Below, piece after piece: positions 1-12,193 of a stretch of DNA of 64,000 nt. The translations under genes were made by a program, and so were the position numbers. The stretch lies in NCBI RefSeq assembly GCF_029227915.1, contig NC_079882.1, forward strand, positions 17,126,501-17,190,500. The letters run 5' to 3'. Every line of letters begins with the position of its first letter. The first letter of the stretch is position 1. This DNA is from Hydractinia symbiolongicarpus (lineage: Eukaryota > Cnidaria > Hydrozoa > Anthoathecata > Hydractiniidae). The notes beneath the pieces are model-generated. The model was not told the DNA's origin, made no database searches, and saw nothing but the letters and a program-made list of their open reading frames with translations.

Positions 1-25
1 GGCCTTTATTAGACTGCAAAAGGCC
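1..25. other. Stem-forming inverted repeat of the monomer (representative)
   Basis: GGCCTTT at 1-7 and AAAGGCC at 19-25 are perfect 7-bp inverted arms around an 11-base loop. The same dyad recurs at 182-bp spacing (for example 2,185-2,209) in many monomers. It is lost or weakened in the GGCCTCT, GGACTTT and AGCCATT variants, so it marks a subset of monomers. A structural role is inference. Confidence 0.75.
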
Positions 26-1054
26 ATATTACAGCCTTTATAGGACTGTGCACGTAGTTCAGAGTTCTGTAAAGCAACAGCGCTAATGAAAACGACTTGG
101 GAGGTTGTAGCGCATTGAGACTGGAACGACTAGTCCAATGGTAACCTGCACAGGCAGATGGAACCACGTGATTTACGTGTGAGGCCTCTATTAGACTGCA
201 AAAGGCCAAATTACAGCCTTTATAGGACTGTGCACGTAGTTAAGAGTGTTGTAAGGCAACAGCGCTAATGAAAACGACTTGGGACGTTGTAGCGCATTGA
301 GACTGGAACAACTAGTCCAATGGTAACCTGCACAGGCAGATGGAACCACGTGATTTACGTGTGAGGCCTTTTTTAGACTGCAAAAGACCAAACTACAGCC
401 TTTATAGGACTGTGCACGTAGTTAAGAGTGTTGTAAGGCCACGGCGCTAAGGAAAACCACTTGGAACGTTGTAGTGCACTGAGACTGGAAGGAATAGTCC
501 AATGGTAACCTGCACAGGCAGATGGAACCACGTGATTTACGTGTGAGGCCTCTATTAGACTGCAAAAGGCCAAATTACAGCCTTTATAGGACTGTGCACG
601 TAGTTAAGAGTGTTGTAAGGCAACAGCGCTAATGAAAACGACTTGGGACGTTGTAGCGCATTGAGACTGGAACAACTAGTCCAATGGTAACCTGCACAGG
701 CAGATGGAACCACGTGATTTACGTGTGAGGCCTTTATTAGACTGCAAAAGACCAAACTACAGCCTTTATAGGACTGTGCACGTAGTTAAGAGTGTTGTAA
801 GGCCACGGCGCTAAGGAAAACCACTTGGAACGTTGTAGTGCACTGAGACTGGAAGGAATAGTCCAATGGTAAACTGCGCAGGCAGATGGAACCACGTGAT
901 TTACGTGTGAGGACTTTATTAGACTGCAAAAGGCCATATTACAGCCTTTATAGGACTGTGCACGTAGTTAAGAGTGTTGTAAAGCAACGGCGCCAATGAA
1001 AACGACTTGGGACGTTGTAGCGCATTGAGACTGGAAGGACAAGTCTAATGGTAA

Positions 1055-1064
1055 CCTGCGCAGG
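1055..1064. other. 10-bp perfect palindrome CCTGCGCAGG (representative)
   Basis: Self-complementary over all ten bases. It occurs in monomers of the CAGGCAG variant; other monomers have CCTGCGCAGA, CCTGCACAGG or ACATACGCAG, which break the symmetry. Confidence 0.8.
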
Positions 1065-1983
1065 CAGGTGAAACCACGTGATTTACGTATGAAGCCATTA
1101 TTAGACTGCAAAAAGCCATATTACAGCCTTTATAGGACTGTGCACGTAGTTAAGAGTGTTGTAAAGCAACGGCGCCAATGAAAACGACTTGGGACGTTGT
1201 AGCGCATTGAGACTGGAAGGACTAGGCCAATGGTAACCTGCGCAGACAGGTGAAACCACGTGATTTACGTGTGAGGCCTTTATTAGACTGCAAAAGGCCA
1301 TATTACAGCCTTTATAGGACTGTGCAGGTAGTTAAGAGTGTTCTAAGGCCACGGCGCTAAGGAAAACCACTTGGAACGTTGTAGTGCACTGAGACTGGAA
1401 GGAATAGTCCAATGGTAACCTGCGCAGGCAGATGGAACCACGTGATTTACGTGTGAGGACTTTATTAGACTGCAAAAGGCCATATTACAGCCTTTATAGG
1501 ACTGTGCACGTAGTTAAGAGTGTTGTAAAGCAACGGCGCCAATGAAAACGACTTGGGACGTTGTAGCACATTGAGACTGGAAGGACTAGGCCAATGGTGA
1601 CCTGCGCAGACCTGTGAAACCACGTGATTAACGTGTGAGACCTTTATTAGACTGCAAAGGGCCATATTACAGCCTTTATAGGACTGTGCACGTAGTTAAG
1701 AGTGTCTTAAGGCAACGGCGCTAATGAAAACGACTTGAAACGTTGTAGCACATTGAGACTGGAAGGACTAGGTCAATGGTGACCTGCGCAGACCTGTGAA
1801 ACCACGTGATTAACGTGTGAGACCTTTATTAGACTGCAGAGGGCCATATTACAGCCTTTATAGGACTGTGCACGTAGTTAAGAGTGTCTTAAGGCAACGG
1901 CGCTAATGAAAACGACTTGAGACGTTGTAGCACATTGAGACTGGAAGGATTAGGCCAATTGTAACCTGCGCAGGCATGTGAAA

Positions 1984-2000
1984 CCACGTGATTTACGTGG
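1984..2000. other. Extended form of the E-box dyad (6-bp arms)
   Basis: In monomers ending GTGGGA the arms lengthen to CCACGT and ACGTGG around the same GATTT. These monomers precede the AGCCTTT type at many sites across both domains. Confidence 0.7.
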
Positions 2001-2002
2001 GA

Positions 2003-2184
2003 AGCCTTTATTAGACTGCAAAAGGCCATATTACAGCCTTTATAGGACTGTGCACGTAGTTAAGAGTGTTGTAAAGCAACGGCGCCAATGAAAACGACTT
2101 GGAACGTTGTAGCGCATTGAGACTGGAAGGACTAGGCCAATGGTAACCTGCGCAGACAGGTGAAACCACGTGATTTACGTGTGA
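2003..2184 (+). repeat. Reference 182-bp monomer
   Basis: This monomer is close to the majority sequence (differences seen: A for G at monomer position 1 and at 101). With position 1 at the G of GGCCTTT in other copies, the landmarks are: stem arms at 1-7 and 19-25; GTGCAC at 48-53; GGCGCC at 79-84 (replaced by AGCGCT or CTTCGCC in other variants); the most variable segment at about 68-160; CCTGCGCAG at 145-153; CACGT at 165-169 and ACGTG at 175-179. A 16-bp segment at 2-17 is partly repeated at 34-49 (13 of 16 matches). By hand count the majority monomer has 86 G+C of 182 and 9 CpG, near the roughly 10 expected from composition. Confidence 0.95.
2167..2181. promoter_or_regulatory. CACGT-GATTT-ACGTG dyad with E-box CACGTG (representative)
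   Basis: The 15-bp element has 5-bp inverted arms around GATTT, and its first half is the palindromic E-box CACGTG (2,167-2,172). Read on the minus strand it is ATCACGTG, which fits the bHLH (Cbf1/USF-type) consensus RTCACRTG. It is present in nearly every monomer; exceptions seen include CACATG (near 27,465), GACGTG (near 6,533), AACGTG (near 34,379), CATGTG (near 28,556) and CACGAG (near 61,616). Binding by any protein is not shown by sequence alone. Confidence 0.6.
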
Positions 2185-3920
2185 GGCCTTTATTAGACTG
2201 CAAAAGGCCATATTACAGCCTTTATAGGACTGTGCACGTAGTTCAGAGTTCTGTAAAGCAACAGCGCTAATGAAAACGACTTGGGAGGTTGTAGCGCATT
2301 GAGACTGGAACGACTAGTCCAATGGTAACCTGCACAGGCAGATGGAACCACGTGATTTACGTGTGAGGCCTCTATTAGACTGCAAAAGGCCAAATTACAG
2401 CCTTTATAGGACTGTGCACGTAGTTAAGAGTGTTGTAAGGCAACAGCGCTAATGAAAACGACTTGGGACGTTGTAGCGCATTGAGACTGGAACAACTAGT
2501 CCAATGGTAACCTGCACAGGCAGATGGAACCACGTGATTTACGTGTGAGGCCTTTTTTAGACTGCAAAAGACCAAACTACAGCCTTTATAGGACTGTGCA
2601 CGTAGTTAAGAGTGTTGTAAGGCCACGGCGCTAAGGAAAACCACTTGGAACGTTGTAGTGCACTGAGACTGGAAGGAATAGTCCAATGGTAACCTGCACA
2701 GGCAGATGGAACCACGTGATTTACGTGTGAGGCCTCTATTAGACTGCAAAAGGCCAAATTACAGCCTTTATAGGACTGTGCACGTAGTTAAGAGTGTTGT
2801 AAGGCAACAGCGCTAATGAAAACGACTTGGGACGTTGTAGCGCATTGAGACTGGAACAACTAGTCCAATGGTAACCTGCACAGGCAGATGGAACCACGTG
2901 ATTTACGTGTGAGGCCTTTATTAGACTGCAAAAGACCAAACTACAGCCTTTATAGGACTGTGCACGTAGTTAAGAGTGTTGTAAGGCCACGGCGCTAAGG
3001 AAAACCACTTGGAACGTTGTAGTGCACTGAGACTGGAAGGAATAGTCCAATGGTAACCTGCGCAGGCAGATGGAACCACGTGATTTACGTGTGAGGACTT
3101 TATTAGACTGCAAAAGGCCATATTACAGCCTTTATAGGACTGTGCACGTAGTTAAGAGTGTTGTAAAGCAACGGCGCCAATGAAAACGACTTGGGACGTT
3201 GTAGCGCATTGAGACTGGAAGGACAAGTCTAATGGTAACCTGCGCAGGCAGGTGAAACCACGTGATTTAAGTATGAAGCCATTATTAGACTGCAAAAAGC
3301 CATATTACAGCCTTTATAGGACTGTGCACGTAGTTAAGAGTGTTGTAAAGCAACGGCGCCAATGAAAACGACTTGGGACGTTGTAGCGCATTGAGACTGG
3401 AAGGACTAGGCCAATGGTAACCTGCGCAGACAGGTGAAACCACGTGATTTACGTGTGAGGCCTTTATTAGACTGCAAAAGGCCATATTACAGCCTTTATA
3501 GGACTGTGCAGGTAGTTAAGAGTGTTCTAAGGCCACGGCGCTAAGGAAAACCACTTGGAACGTTGTAGTGCACTGAGACTGGAAGGAATAGTCCAATGGT
3601 AACCTGCGCAGGCAGATGGAACCACGTGATTTACGTGTGAGGACTTTATTAGACTGCAAAAGGCCATATTACAGCCTTTATAGGACTGTGCACGTAGTTA
3701 AGAGTGTTGTAAAGCAACGGCGCCAATGAAAACGACTTGGGACGTTGTAGCACATTGAGACTGGAAGGACTAGGCCAATGGTGACCTGCGCAGACCTGTG
3801 AAACCACGTGATTAACGTGTGAGACCTTTATTAGACTGCAAAGGGCCATATTACAGCCTTTATAGGACTGTGCACGTAGTTAAGAGTGTCTTAAGGCAAC
3901 GGCGCTAATGAAAACGACTT
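2185..3920 (+). repeat. 12-monomer HOR, unit 2 (truncated)
   Basis: Follows unit 1 for about nine and a half monomers. Near 3,920 it leaves the HOR order inside a monomer: after CGACTTG the sequence reads GGACGTTGTAGGGC, where unit 1 has AAACGTTGTAGCAC. The continuation (GACTGTAAGG, then ACATACGCAG) is a monomer type otherwise found in the 13-monomer HOR, so this is a hybrid monomer. Confidence 0.9.
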
Positions 3921-4004
3921 GGGACGTTGTAGGGCATTGAGACTGTAAGGACTAGGCCAATGGTAACATACGCAGACAGGTGAAACCACGTGATTTACGT
4001 GTGA

Positions 4005-4185
4005 GGCCTTTATTAGACTGCAAAAGGCCATATTACAGCCTTTATAGGACCGTGCACGTAGTTAAGAGTGTTCTAAGGCAACAGCGCTAATGAAAACGAC
4101 TTGGACGTTGTAGCGCATTGAGACTGGAACAACTAGTCCAATGGTAACCTGCACAGGCAGATGGAACCACGTGATTTACGTGTGA
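4005..4185 (+). repeat. 181-bp monomer with 1-bp deletion
   Basis: One G is missing from the GACTTGGGACG run, which reads GACTTGGACG at about 4,099-4,108. This shifts the register of everything downstream by one base. The same lesion is in the paralogous monomer at 17,472-17,652 and nowhere else that I could find. Confidence 0.93.
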
Positions 4186-6005
4186 GGCCTATTTTAGACT
4201 GCAAAAGACCAAACTACAGCCTTTATAGGACTGTGCACGTAGTTAAGAGTGTTGTAAGGCCACGGCGCTAAGGAAAACCACTTGGAACGTTGTAGTGCAC
4301 TGAGACTGGAAGGAATAGTCCAATGGTAACCTGCGCAGGCAGATGGAACCACGTGATTTACGTGTGAGGACTTTATTAGACTGCAAAAGGCCATATTACA
4401 GCCTTTATAGGACTGTGCACGTAGTTAAGAGTGTTGTAAAGCAACGGCGCCAATGAAAACGACTTGGGACGTTGTAGCGCATTGAGACTGGAAGGACAAG
4501 TCTAATGGTAACCTGCGCAGGCAGGTGAAACCACGTGATTTAAGTATGAAGCCATTATTAGACTGCAAAAAGCCATATTACAGCCTTTATAGGACTGTGC
4601 ACGTAGTTAAGAGTGTTGTAAAGCAACGGCGCCAATGAAAACGACTTGGGACGTTGTAGCGCATTGAGACTGGAAGGACTAGGCCAATGGTAACCTGCGC
4701 AGACAGGTGAAACCACGTGATTTACGTGTGAGGCCTTTATTAGACTGCAAAAGGCCATATTACAGCCTTTATAGGACTGTGCAGGTAGTTAAGAGTGTTC
4801 TAAGGCCACGGCGCTAAGGAAAACCACTTGGAACGTTGTAGTGCACTGAGACTGGAAGGAATAGTCCAATGGTAACCTGCGCAGGCAGATGGAACCACGT
4901 GATTTACGTGTGAGGACTTTATTAGACTGCAAAAGGCCATATTACAGCCTTTATAGGACTGTGCACGTAGTTAAGAGTGTTGTAAAGCAACGGCGCCAAT
5001 GAAAACGACTTGGGACGTTGTAGCACATTGAGACTGGAAGGACTAGGCCAATGGTGACCTGCGCAGACCTGTGAAACCACGTGATTAACGTGTGAGACCT
5101 TTATTAGACTGCAAAGGGCCATATTACAGCCTTTATAGGACTGTGCACGTAGTTAAGAGTGTCTTAAGGCAACGGCGCTAATGAAAACGACTTGGGACGT
5201 TGTAGGGCATTGAGACTGTAAGGACTAGGCCAATGGTAACATACGCAGACAGGTGAAACCACGTGATTTACGTGTGAGGCCTTTATTAGACTGCAAAAGG
5301 CCATATTACAGCCTTTATAGGACTGTGCAGGTAGTTAAGAGTGTTCTATGGCCACGGCGCTAAGGAAAACCACTTGGAACGTTGTAGTGCACTCAGACTG
5401 GAAGGAATAGTCCAATGGTAACCTGCGCAGGCAGATGGAACCACGTGATTTACGTGTGAGGACTTTATTAGACTGCAAAAGGCCATATTACAGCCTTTAT
5501 AGGACCGTGCACGTAGTTAAGAGTGTTGTAAGGCAACAGCGCTAATGAAAACGACTTGGGAGGTTGTAGCGCATTGAGACTGGAACAACTAGTCCAATGG
5601 TAACCTGCACAGGCAGATGGAACCACGTGATTTACGTGTGAGGCCTATTTTAGACTGCAAAAGACCAAACTACAGCCTTTATAGGACTGTGCACGTAGTT
5701 AAGAGTGTTGTAAGGCCACGGCGCTAAGGAAAACCACTTGGAACGTTGTAGTGCACTGAGACTGGAAGGAATAGTCCAATGGTAACCTGCACAGGCAGAT
5801 GGAACCACGTGATTTACGTGTGAGGACTTTATTAGACTGCAAAAGGCCATATTACAGCCTTTATAGGACTGTGCACGTAGTTAAGAGTGTTGTAAAGCAA
5901 CGGCGCCAATGAAAACGACTTGGGACGTTGTAGCGCATTGAGACTGGAAGGACTAGTCTAATGGTAACCTGCGCAGGCAGGTGAAAGCACGTGATTTACG
6001 TATGA

Positions 6006-8371
6006 AGCCATTATTAGACTGCAAAAGGCCATATTACAGCCTTTATAGGACTGTGCACGTAGTTCAGAGTTCTGTAAAGCAACAGCGCTAATGAAAACGA
6101 CTTGTGAGGTTGTAGCGCATTGAGACCTGAACGACTAGTCCAATGGTAACCTGCACAGGCAGATGGAACCACGTGATTTAAGTGTGAGGCCTCTATTAGA
6201 CTGCAAAAGGCCATATTACAGCCTTTATAGGACTGTGCACGTAGTTAAGAGTGTTGTAAGGAAACAGCGCTAATAAAAACGACTTGGGACGTTGTAGGGC
6301 ATTGAGACTGTAAGGACTAGGCCAATGGTAACATACGCAGACAGGTGAAACCACGTGATTTACGTGTGAGGCCTTTATTAGACTGCAAAAGGCCATATTA
6401 CAGCCTTTATAGGACTGTGCAGGTAGTTAAGAGTGTTCTATGGCCACGGCGCTAAGGAAAACCACTTGGAACGTTGTAGTGCACTCAGACTGGAAGGAAT
6501 AGTCCAATGGTAACCTGCGCAGGCAGATGGAACGACGTGATTTACGTGTGAGGACTTTATTAGACTGCAAAAGGCCATATTACAGCCTTTATAGGACCGT
6601 GCACGTAGTTAAGAGTGTTGTAAAGCAACGGCGCCATTGAAAACGACTTGGGACGTTGTAGCACATTGAGACTGGAAGGACTAGGCCAATGGTGACCTGC
6701 GCAGACCTGTGAAACCACGTGATTAACGTGTGAGACCTTTATTAGACTGCAAAGGGCCATATTACAGCCTTTATAGGACTGTGCACGTAGTTAAGAGTGT
6801 CTTAAGGCAACGGCGCTAATGAAAACGACTTGGGACGTTGTAGGGCATTGAGACTGTAAGGACTAGGCCAATGGTAACATACGCAGACAGGTGAAACCAC
6901 GTGATTTACGTGTGAGGCCTTTATTAGACTGCAAAAGGCCATATTACAGCCTTTATAGGACTGTGCAGGTAGTTAAGAGTGTTCTATGGCCACGGCGCTA
7001 AGGAAAACCACTTGGAACGTTGTAGTGCACTCAGACTGGAAGGAATAGTCCAATGGTAACCTGCGCAGGCAGATGGAACCACGTGATTTACGTGTGAGGA
7101 CTTTATTAGACTGCAAAAGGCCATATTACAGCCTTTATAGGACCGTGCACGTAGTTAAGAGTGTTGTAAGGCAACAGCGCTAATGAAAACGACTTGGGAG
7201 GTTGTAGCGCATTGAGACTGGAACAACTAGTCCAATGGTAACCTGCACAGGCAGATGGAACCACGTGATTTACGTGTGAGGCCTTTTTTAGACTGCAAAA
7301 GACCAAACTACAGCCTTTATAGGACTGTGCACGTAGTTAAGAGTGTTGTAAGGCCACGGCGCTAAGGAAAACCACTTGGAACGTTGTAGTGCACTGAGAC
7401 TGGAAGGAATAGTCCAATGGTAACCTGCACAGGCAGATGGAACCACGTGATTTACGTGTGAGGACTTTATTAGACTGCAAAAGGCCATATTACAGCCTTT
7501 ATAGGACTGTGCACGTAGTTAAGAGTGTTGTAAACCAACGGCGCCAATGAAAACGACTTGGGACGTTGTAGCGCATTGAGACTGGAAGGACTAGTCTAAT
7601 GGTAACCTGCGCAGGCAGGTGAAAGCACGTGATTTACGTATGAAGCCATTATTAGACTGCAAAAGGCCATATTACAGCCTTTATAGGACTGTGCACGTAG
7701 TTCAGAGTTCTGTAAAGCAACAGCGCTAATGAAAACGACTTGTGAGGTTGTAGCGCATTGAGACCTGAACGACTAGTCCAATGGTAACCTGCACAGGCAG
7801 ATGGAACCACGTGATTTAAGTGTGAGGCCTCTATTAGACTGGAAAAGGCCATATTACAGCCTTTATAGGACTGTGCACGTAGTTAAGAGTGTTGTAAGGA
7901 AACAGCGCTAATAAAAACGACTTGGGACGTTGTAGGGCATTGAGACTGTAAGGACTAGGCCAATGGTAACATACGCAGACAGGTGAAACCACGTGATTTA
8001 CGTGTGAGGCCTTTATTAGACTGCAAAAGGCCATATTACAGCCTTTATAGGACTGTGCAGGTAGTTAAGAGTGTTCTATGGCCACGGCGCTAAGGAAAAC
8101 CACTTGGAACGTTGTAGTGCACTCAGACTGGAAGGAATAGTCCAATGGTAACCTGCGCAGGCAGATGGAACGACGTGATTTACGTGTGAGGACTTTATTA
8201 GACTGCAAAAGGCCATATTACAGCCTTTATAGGACCGTGCACGTAGTTAAGAGTGTTGTAAAGCAACGGCGCCATTGAAAACGACTTGGGACGTTGTAGC
8301 GCATTGAGACTGGAAGGACTAGTCTAATGGTAACCTGCGCAGGCAGGTGAAAGCACGTGATTTACGTATGA
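6006..8371 (+). repeat. 13-monomer HOR (2,366 bp), unit 1, first large copy
   Basis: Thirteen monomers repeated at exactly 13 x 182 bp. The unit has its own substructure: its first two monomers (with CTTGTGAGG and GACCTGAACG, then GGAAACAGCGC and ACATACGCAG) recur nine monomers later, so the unit is a 9-mer plus a 4-mer. The monomer ending the 4-mer part is a hybrid carrying GCCATTGAAAACG followed by GACTAGTCTAATGG. Confidence 0.92.
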
Positions 8372-10265
8372 AGCCATTATTAGACTGCAAAAGGCCATAT
8401 TACAGCCTTTATAGGACTGTGCACGTAGTTCAGAGTTCTGTAAAGCAACAGCGCTAATGAAAACGACTTGTGAGGTTGTAGCGCATTGAGACCTGAACGA
8501 CTAGTCCAATGGTAACCTGCACAGGCAGATGGAACCACGTGATTTAAGTGTGAGGCCTCTATTAGACTGCAAAAGGCCATATTACAGCCTTTATAGGACT
8601 GTGCACGTAGTTAAGAGTGTTGTAAGGAAACAGCGCTAATAAAAACGACTTGGGACGTTGTAGGGCATTGAGACTGTAAGGACTAGGCCAATGGTAACAT
8701 ACGCAGACAGGTGAAACCACGTGATTTACGTGTGAGGCCTTTATTAGACTGCAAAAGGCCATATTACAGCCTTTATAGGACTGTGCAGGTAGTTAAGAGT
8801 GTTCTATGGCCACGGCGCTAAGGAAAACCACTTGGAACGTTGTAGTGCACTCAGACTGGAAGGAATAGTCCAATGGTAACCTGCGCAGGCAGATGGAACG
8901 ACGTGATTTACGTGTGAGGACTTTATTAGACTGCAAAAGGCCATATTACAGCCTTTATAGGACCGTGCACGTAGTTAAGAGTGTTGTAAAGCAACGGCGC
9001 CATTGAAAACGACTTGGGACGTTGTAGCACATTGAGACTGGAAGGACTAGGCCAATGGTGACCTGCGCAGACCTGTGAAACCACGTGATTAACGTGTGAG
9101 ACCTTTATTAGACTGCAAAGGGCCATATTACAGCCTTTATAGGACTGTGCACGCAGTTAAGAGTGTCTTAAGGCAACGGCGCTAATGAAAACGACTTGGG
9201 ACGTTGTAGGGCATTGAGACTGTAAGGACTAGGCCAATGGTAACATACGCAGACAGGTGAAACCACGTGATTTACGTGTGAGGCCTTTATTAGACTGCAA
9301 AAGGCCATATTACAGCCTTTATAGGACTGTGCAGGTAGTTAAGAGTGTTCTATGGCCACGGCGCTAAGGAAAACCACTTGGAACGTTGTAGTGCACTCAG
9401 ACTGGAAGGAATAGTCCAATGGTAACCTGCGCAGGCAGATGGAACCACGTGATTTACGTGTGAGGACTTTATTAGACTGCAAAAGGCCATATTACAGCCT
9501 TTATAGGACCGTGCACGTAGTTAAGAGTGTTGTAAGGCAACAGCGCTAATGAAAACGACTTGGGAGGTTGTAGCGCTTTGAGACTGGAACAACTAGTCCA
9601 ATGGTAACCTGCACAGGCAGATGGAACCACGTGATTTACGTGTGAGGCCTTTTTTAGACTGCAAAAGACCAAACTACAGCCTTTATAGGACTGTGCACGT
9701 AGTTAAGAGTGTTGTAAGGCCACGGCGCTAAGGAAAACCACTTGGAACGTTGTAGTGCACGGAGACTGGAAGGAATAGTCCAATGGTAACCTGCACAGGC
9801 AGATGGAACCACGTGATTTACGTGTGAGGACTTTATTACACTGCAAAAGGCCATATTACAGCCTTTATAGGACTGTGCACGTAGTTAAGAGTGTTGTAAA
9901 CCAACGGCGCCAATGAAAACGACTTGGGACGTTGTAGCGCATTGAGACTGGAAGGACTAGTCTAATGGTAACCTGCGCAGGCAGGTGAAAGCACGTGATT
10001 TACGTATGAAGCCATTATTAGACTGCAAAAGGCCATATTACAGCCTTTATAGGACTGTGCACGTAGTTCAGAGTTCTGTAAAGCAACAGCGCTAATGAAA
10101 ACGACTTGTGAGGTTGTAGCGCATTGAGACCTGAACGACTAGTCCAATGGTAACCTGCACAGGCAGATGGAACCACGTGATTTAAGTGTGAGGCCTCTAT
10201 TAGACTGGAAAAGGCCATATTACAGCCTTTATAGGACTGTGCACGTAGTTAAGAGTGTTGTAAGG
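8372..10265 (+). repeat. 13-monomer HOR, unit 2, first large copy (truncated)
   Basis: Repeats the previous unit for about ten monomers and then switches within a monomer at 10,265 to the GGCCACGGCGCTAAGG type. Compared with unit 1 it carries GTGCACGCAG (near 9,150) and CGCTTTGAG (near 9,573), which are also seen in the later units of the second large copy. Confidence 0.9.
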
Positions 10266-11647
10266 CCACGGCGCTAAGGAAAACCACTTGGAACGTTGTA
10301 GTGCACTGAGACTGGAAGAAATAGTCCAATGGTAACCTGCGCAGGCAGATGGAACCACGTGATTTACGTGTGAGGACTTTATTAGACTGCAAAAGGCCAT
10401 ATTACAGCCTTTATAGGACTGTGCACGTAGTTAAGAGTGTTGTAAAGCAACGGCGCCAATGAAAACGACTTGGGACGTTGTAGCGCATTGAGACTGGAAG
10501 GACAAGTCTAATGGTAACCTGCGCAGGCAGGTGAAACCACGTGATTTACGTATGAAGCCATTATTAGACTGCAAAAAGCCATATTACAGCCTTTATAGGA
10601 CTGTGCACGTAGTTAAGAGTGTTGTAAAGCAACGGCGCCAATGAAAACAACTTGGGACGTTGTAGCGCATTGAGACTGGAAGGACTAGGCCAATGGTAAC
10701 CTGCGCAGACAGGTGAAACCACGTGATTTACGTGTGAGGCCTTTATTAGACTGCAAAAGGCCATATTACAGCCTTTATAGGACTGTGCAGGTAGTTAAGA
10801 GTGTTCTAAGGCCACGGCGCTAAGGAAAACCACTTGGAACGTTGTAGTGCACTGAGACTGGAAGGACAAGTCTAATGGTAACCTGCGCAGGCAGGTGAAA
10901 CCACGTGATTTACGTATGAGGACTTTATTAGACTGCAAAAGGCCATATTACAGCCTTTATAGAACTGTGCACGTAGTTAAGAGTGTTGTAAAGCAACGGC
11001 GCCAATGAAAACGACTTGGGACGTTGTAGCACGTTGAGACTGGAAGGACTAGGCCAATGGTGACCTGCGCAGACCTGTGAAACCACGTGATTAACGTGTG
11101 AGACCTTTATTAGACTGCAAAGGGCCATATTACAGCCTTTATAGGACTGTGCACGTAGTTAAGAGTGTCTTAAGGCAACGGCGCTAATGAAAACGACTTG
11201 AGACGTTGTAGCACATTGAGACTGGAAGGATTAGGCCAATTGTAACCTGCGCAGGCATGTGAAACCACGTGATTTACGTGGGAAGCCTTTATTAGACTGC
11301 AAAAGGCCATATTACAGCCTTTATAGGACTGTGCACGCAGTTAAGAGTGTTGTAAAGCAACGGCGCCAATGAAAACGACTTGGAACGTTGTAGCGCATTG
11401 AGACTGGAACGACTAGTCCAATGGTAACCTGCACAGGCAGATGGAACCACGTGATTTACGTGTGAGGCCTCTATTAGACTGCAAAAGGCCAAATTACAGC
11501 CTTTATAGGACTGTGCACGTAGTTAAGAGTGTTGTAAGGCCACGGCGCTAAGGAAAACCACTTGGAACGTTGTAGTGCACTGAGACTGGAAGGAATAGTC
11601 CAATGGTAACCTGCGCAGGCAGATGGAACCACGTGATTTACGTGTGA

Positions 11648-12193
11648 GGACTTTATTAGACTGCAAAAGGCCATATTACAGCCTTTATAGGACTGTGCAC
11701 GTAGTTAAGAGTGTTGTAAAGCAACGGCGCCAATGAAAACGACTTGGGACGTTGTAGCGCATTGAGACTGGAAGGACAAGTCTAATGGTAACCTGCGCAG
11801 GCAGGTGAAACCACGTGATTTACGTATGAAGCCATTATTAGACTGCAAAAAGCCATATTACAGCCTTTATAGGACTGTGCACGTAGTTAAGAGTGTTGTA
11901 AAGCAACGGCGCCAATGAAAACGACTTGGGACGTTGTAGCGCATTGAGACTGGAAGGACTAGGCCAATGGTAACCTGCGCAGACAGGTGAAACCACGTGA
12001 TTTACGTGTGAGGCCTTTATTAGACTGCAAAAGGCCATATTACAGCCTTTATAGGACTGTGCAGGTAGTTAAGAGTGTTCTAAGGCCACGGCGCTAAGGA
12101 AAACCACTTGGAACGTTGTAGTGCACTGAGACTGGAAGGAATAGTCCAATGGTAACCTGCGCAGGCAGATGGAACCACGTGATTTACGTGTGA
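11648..12193 (+). repeat. 3-monomer tandem duplication, copy 1 (546 bp)
   Basis: Three consecutive monomers (GGACAAGTCTAATGG type, AGCCATTATT type, GCAGGTAG/TTCTAAGGCC type) are repeated immediately afterwards with no difference that I noticed. In the 12-monomer HOR this trio occurs once (starting near 911). Confidence 0.9.

Larger units (their letters stand above)
1..2184 (+). repeat. 12-monomer HOR (2,184 bp), unit 1
   Basis: Twelve distinct monomers in fixed order, repeated from 2,185 onward at exactly 12 x 182 bp. Differences seen between the two units are very few: GTAAACTG near 868 against GTAACCTG in unit 2, and ACGTATG near 1,085 against AAGTATG in unit 2. Monomers inside the unit differ from one another far more, which is the defining property of an HOR. 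Confidence 0.95.
1..10265 (+). repeat. Large satellite segmental duplication, copy 1
   Basis: This block matches 13,468-23,732 base for base apart from a handful of differences seen by eye (for example T/G near 9,761 and G/C near 9,839 on this copy). It contains the 12-monomer HOR, a 1-bp deleted monomer and the 13-monomer HOR in the same order. Similarity stops abruptly at 10,265: the next bases are CCACGG here and AAACAG in the other copy, a change of monomer type inside a monomer. The left edge lies at or before the window start, so the full length is unknown. Confidence 0.95.

Noticed and set aside
1360-1385. CENP-B box in CACTTGGAACGTTG or in the CTTCGCCAATG variant
   Set aside because: Only partial similarity. 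TTGGAA is present but the required TTCG upstream and CGGG downstream are missing or out of register; in CTTCGCCAATG the essential A and CGGG are absent.
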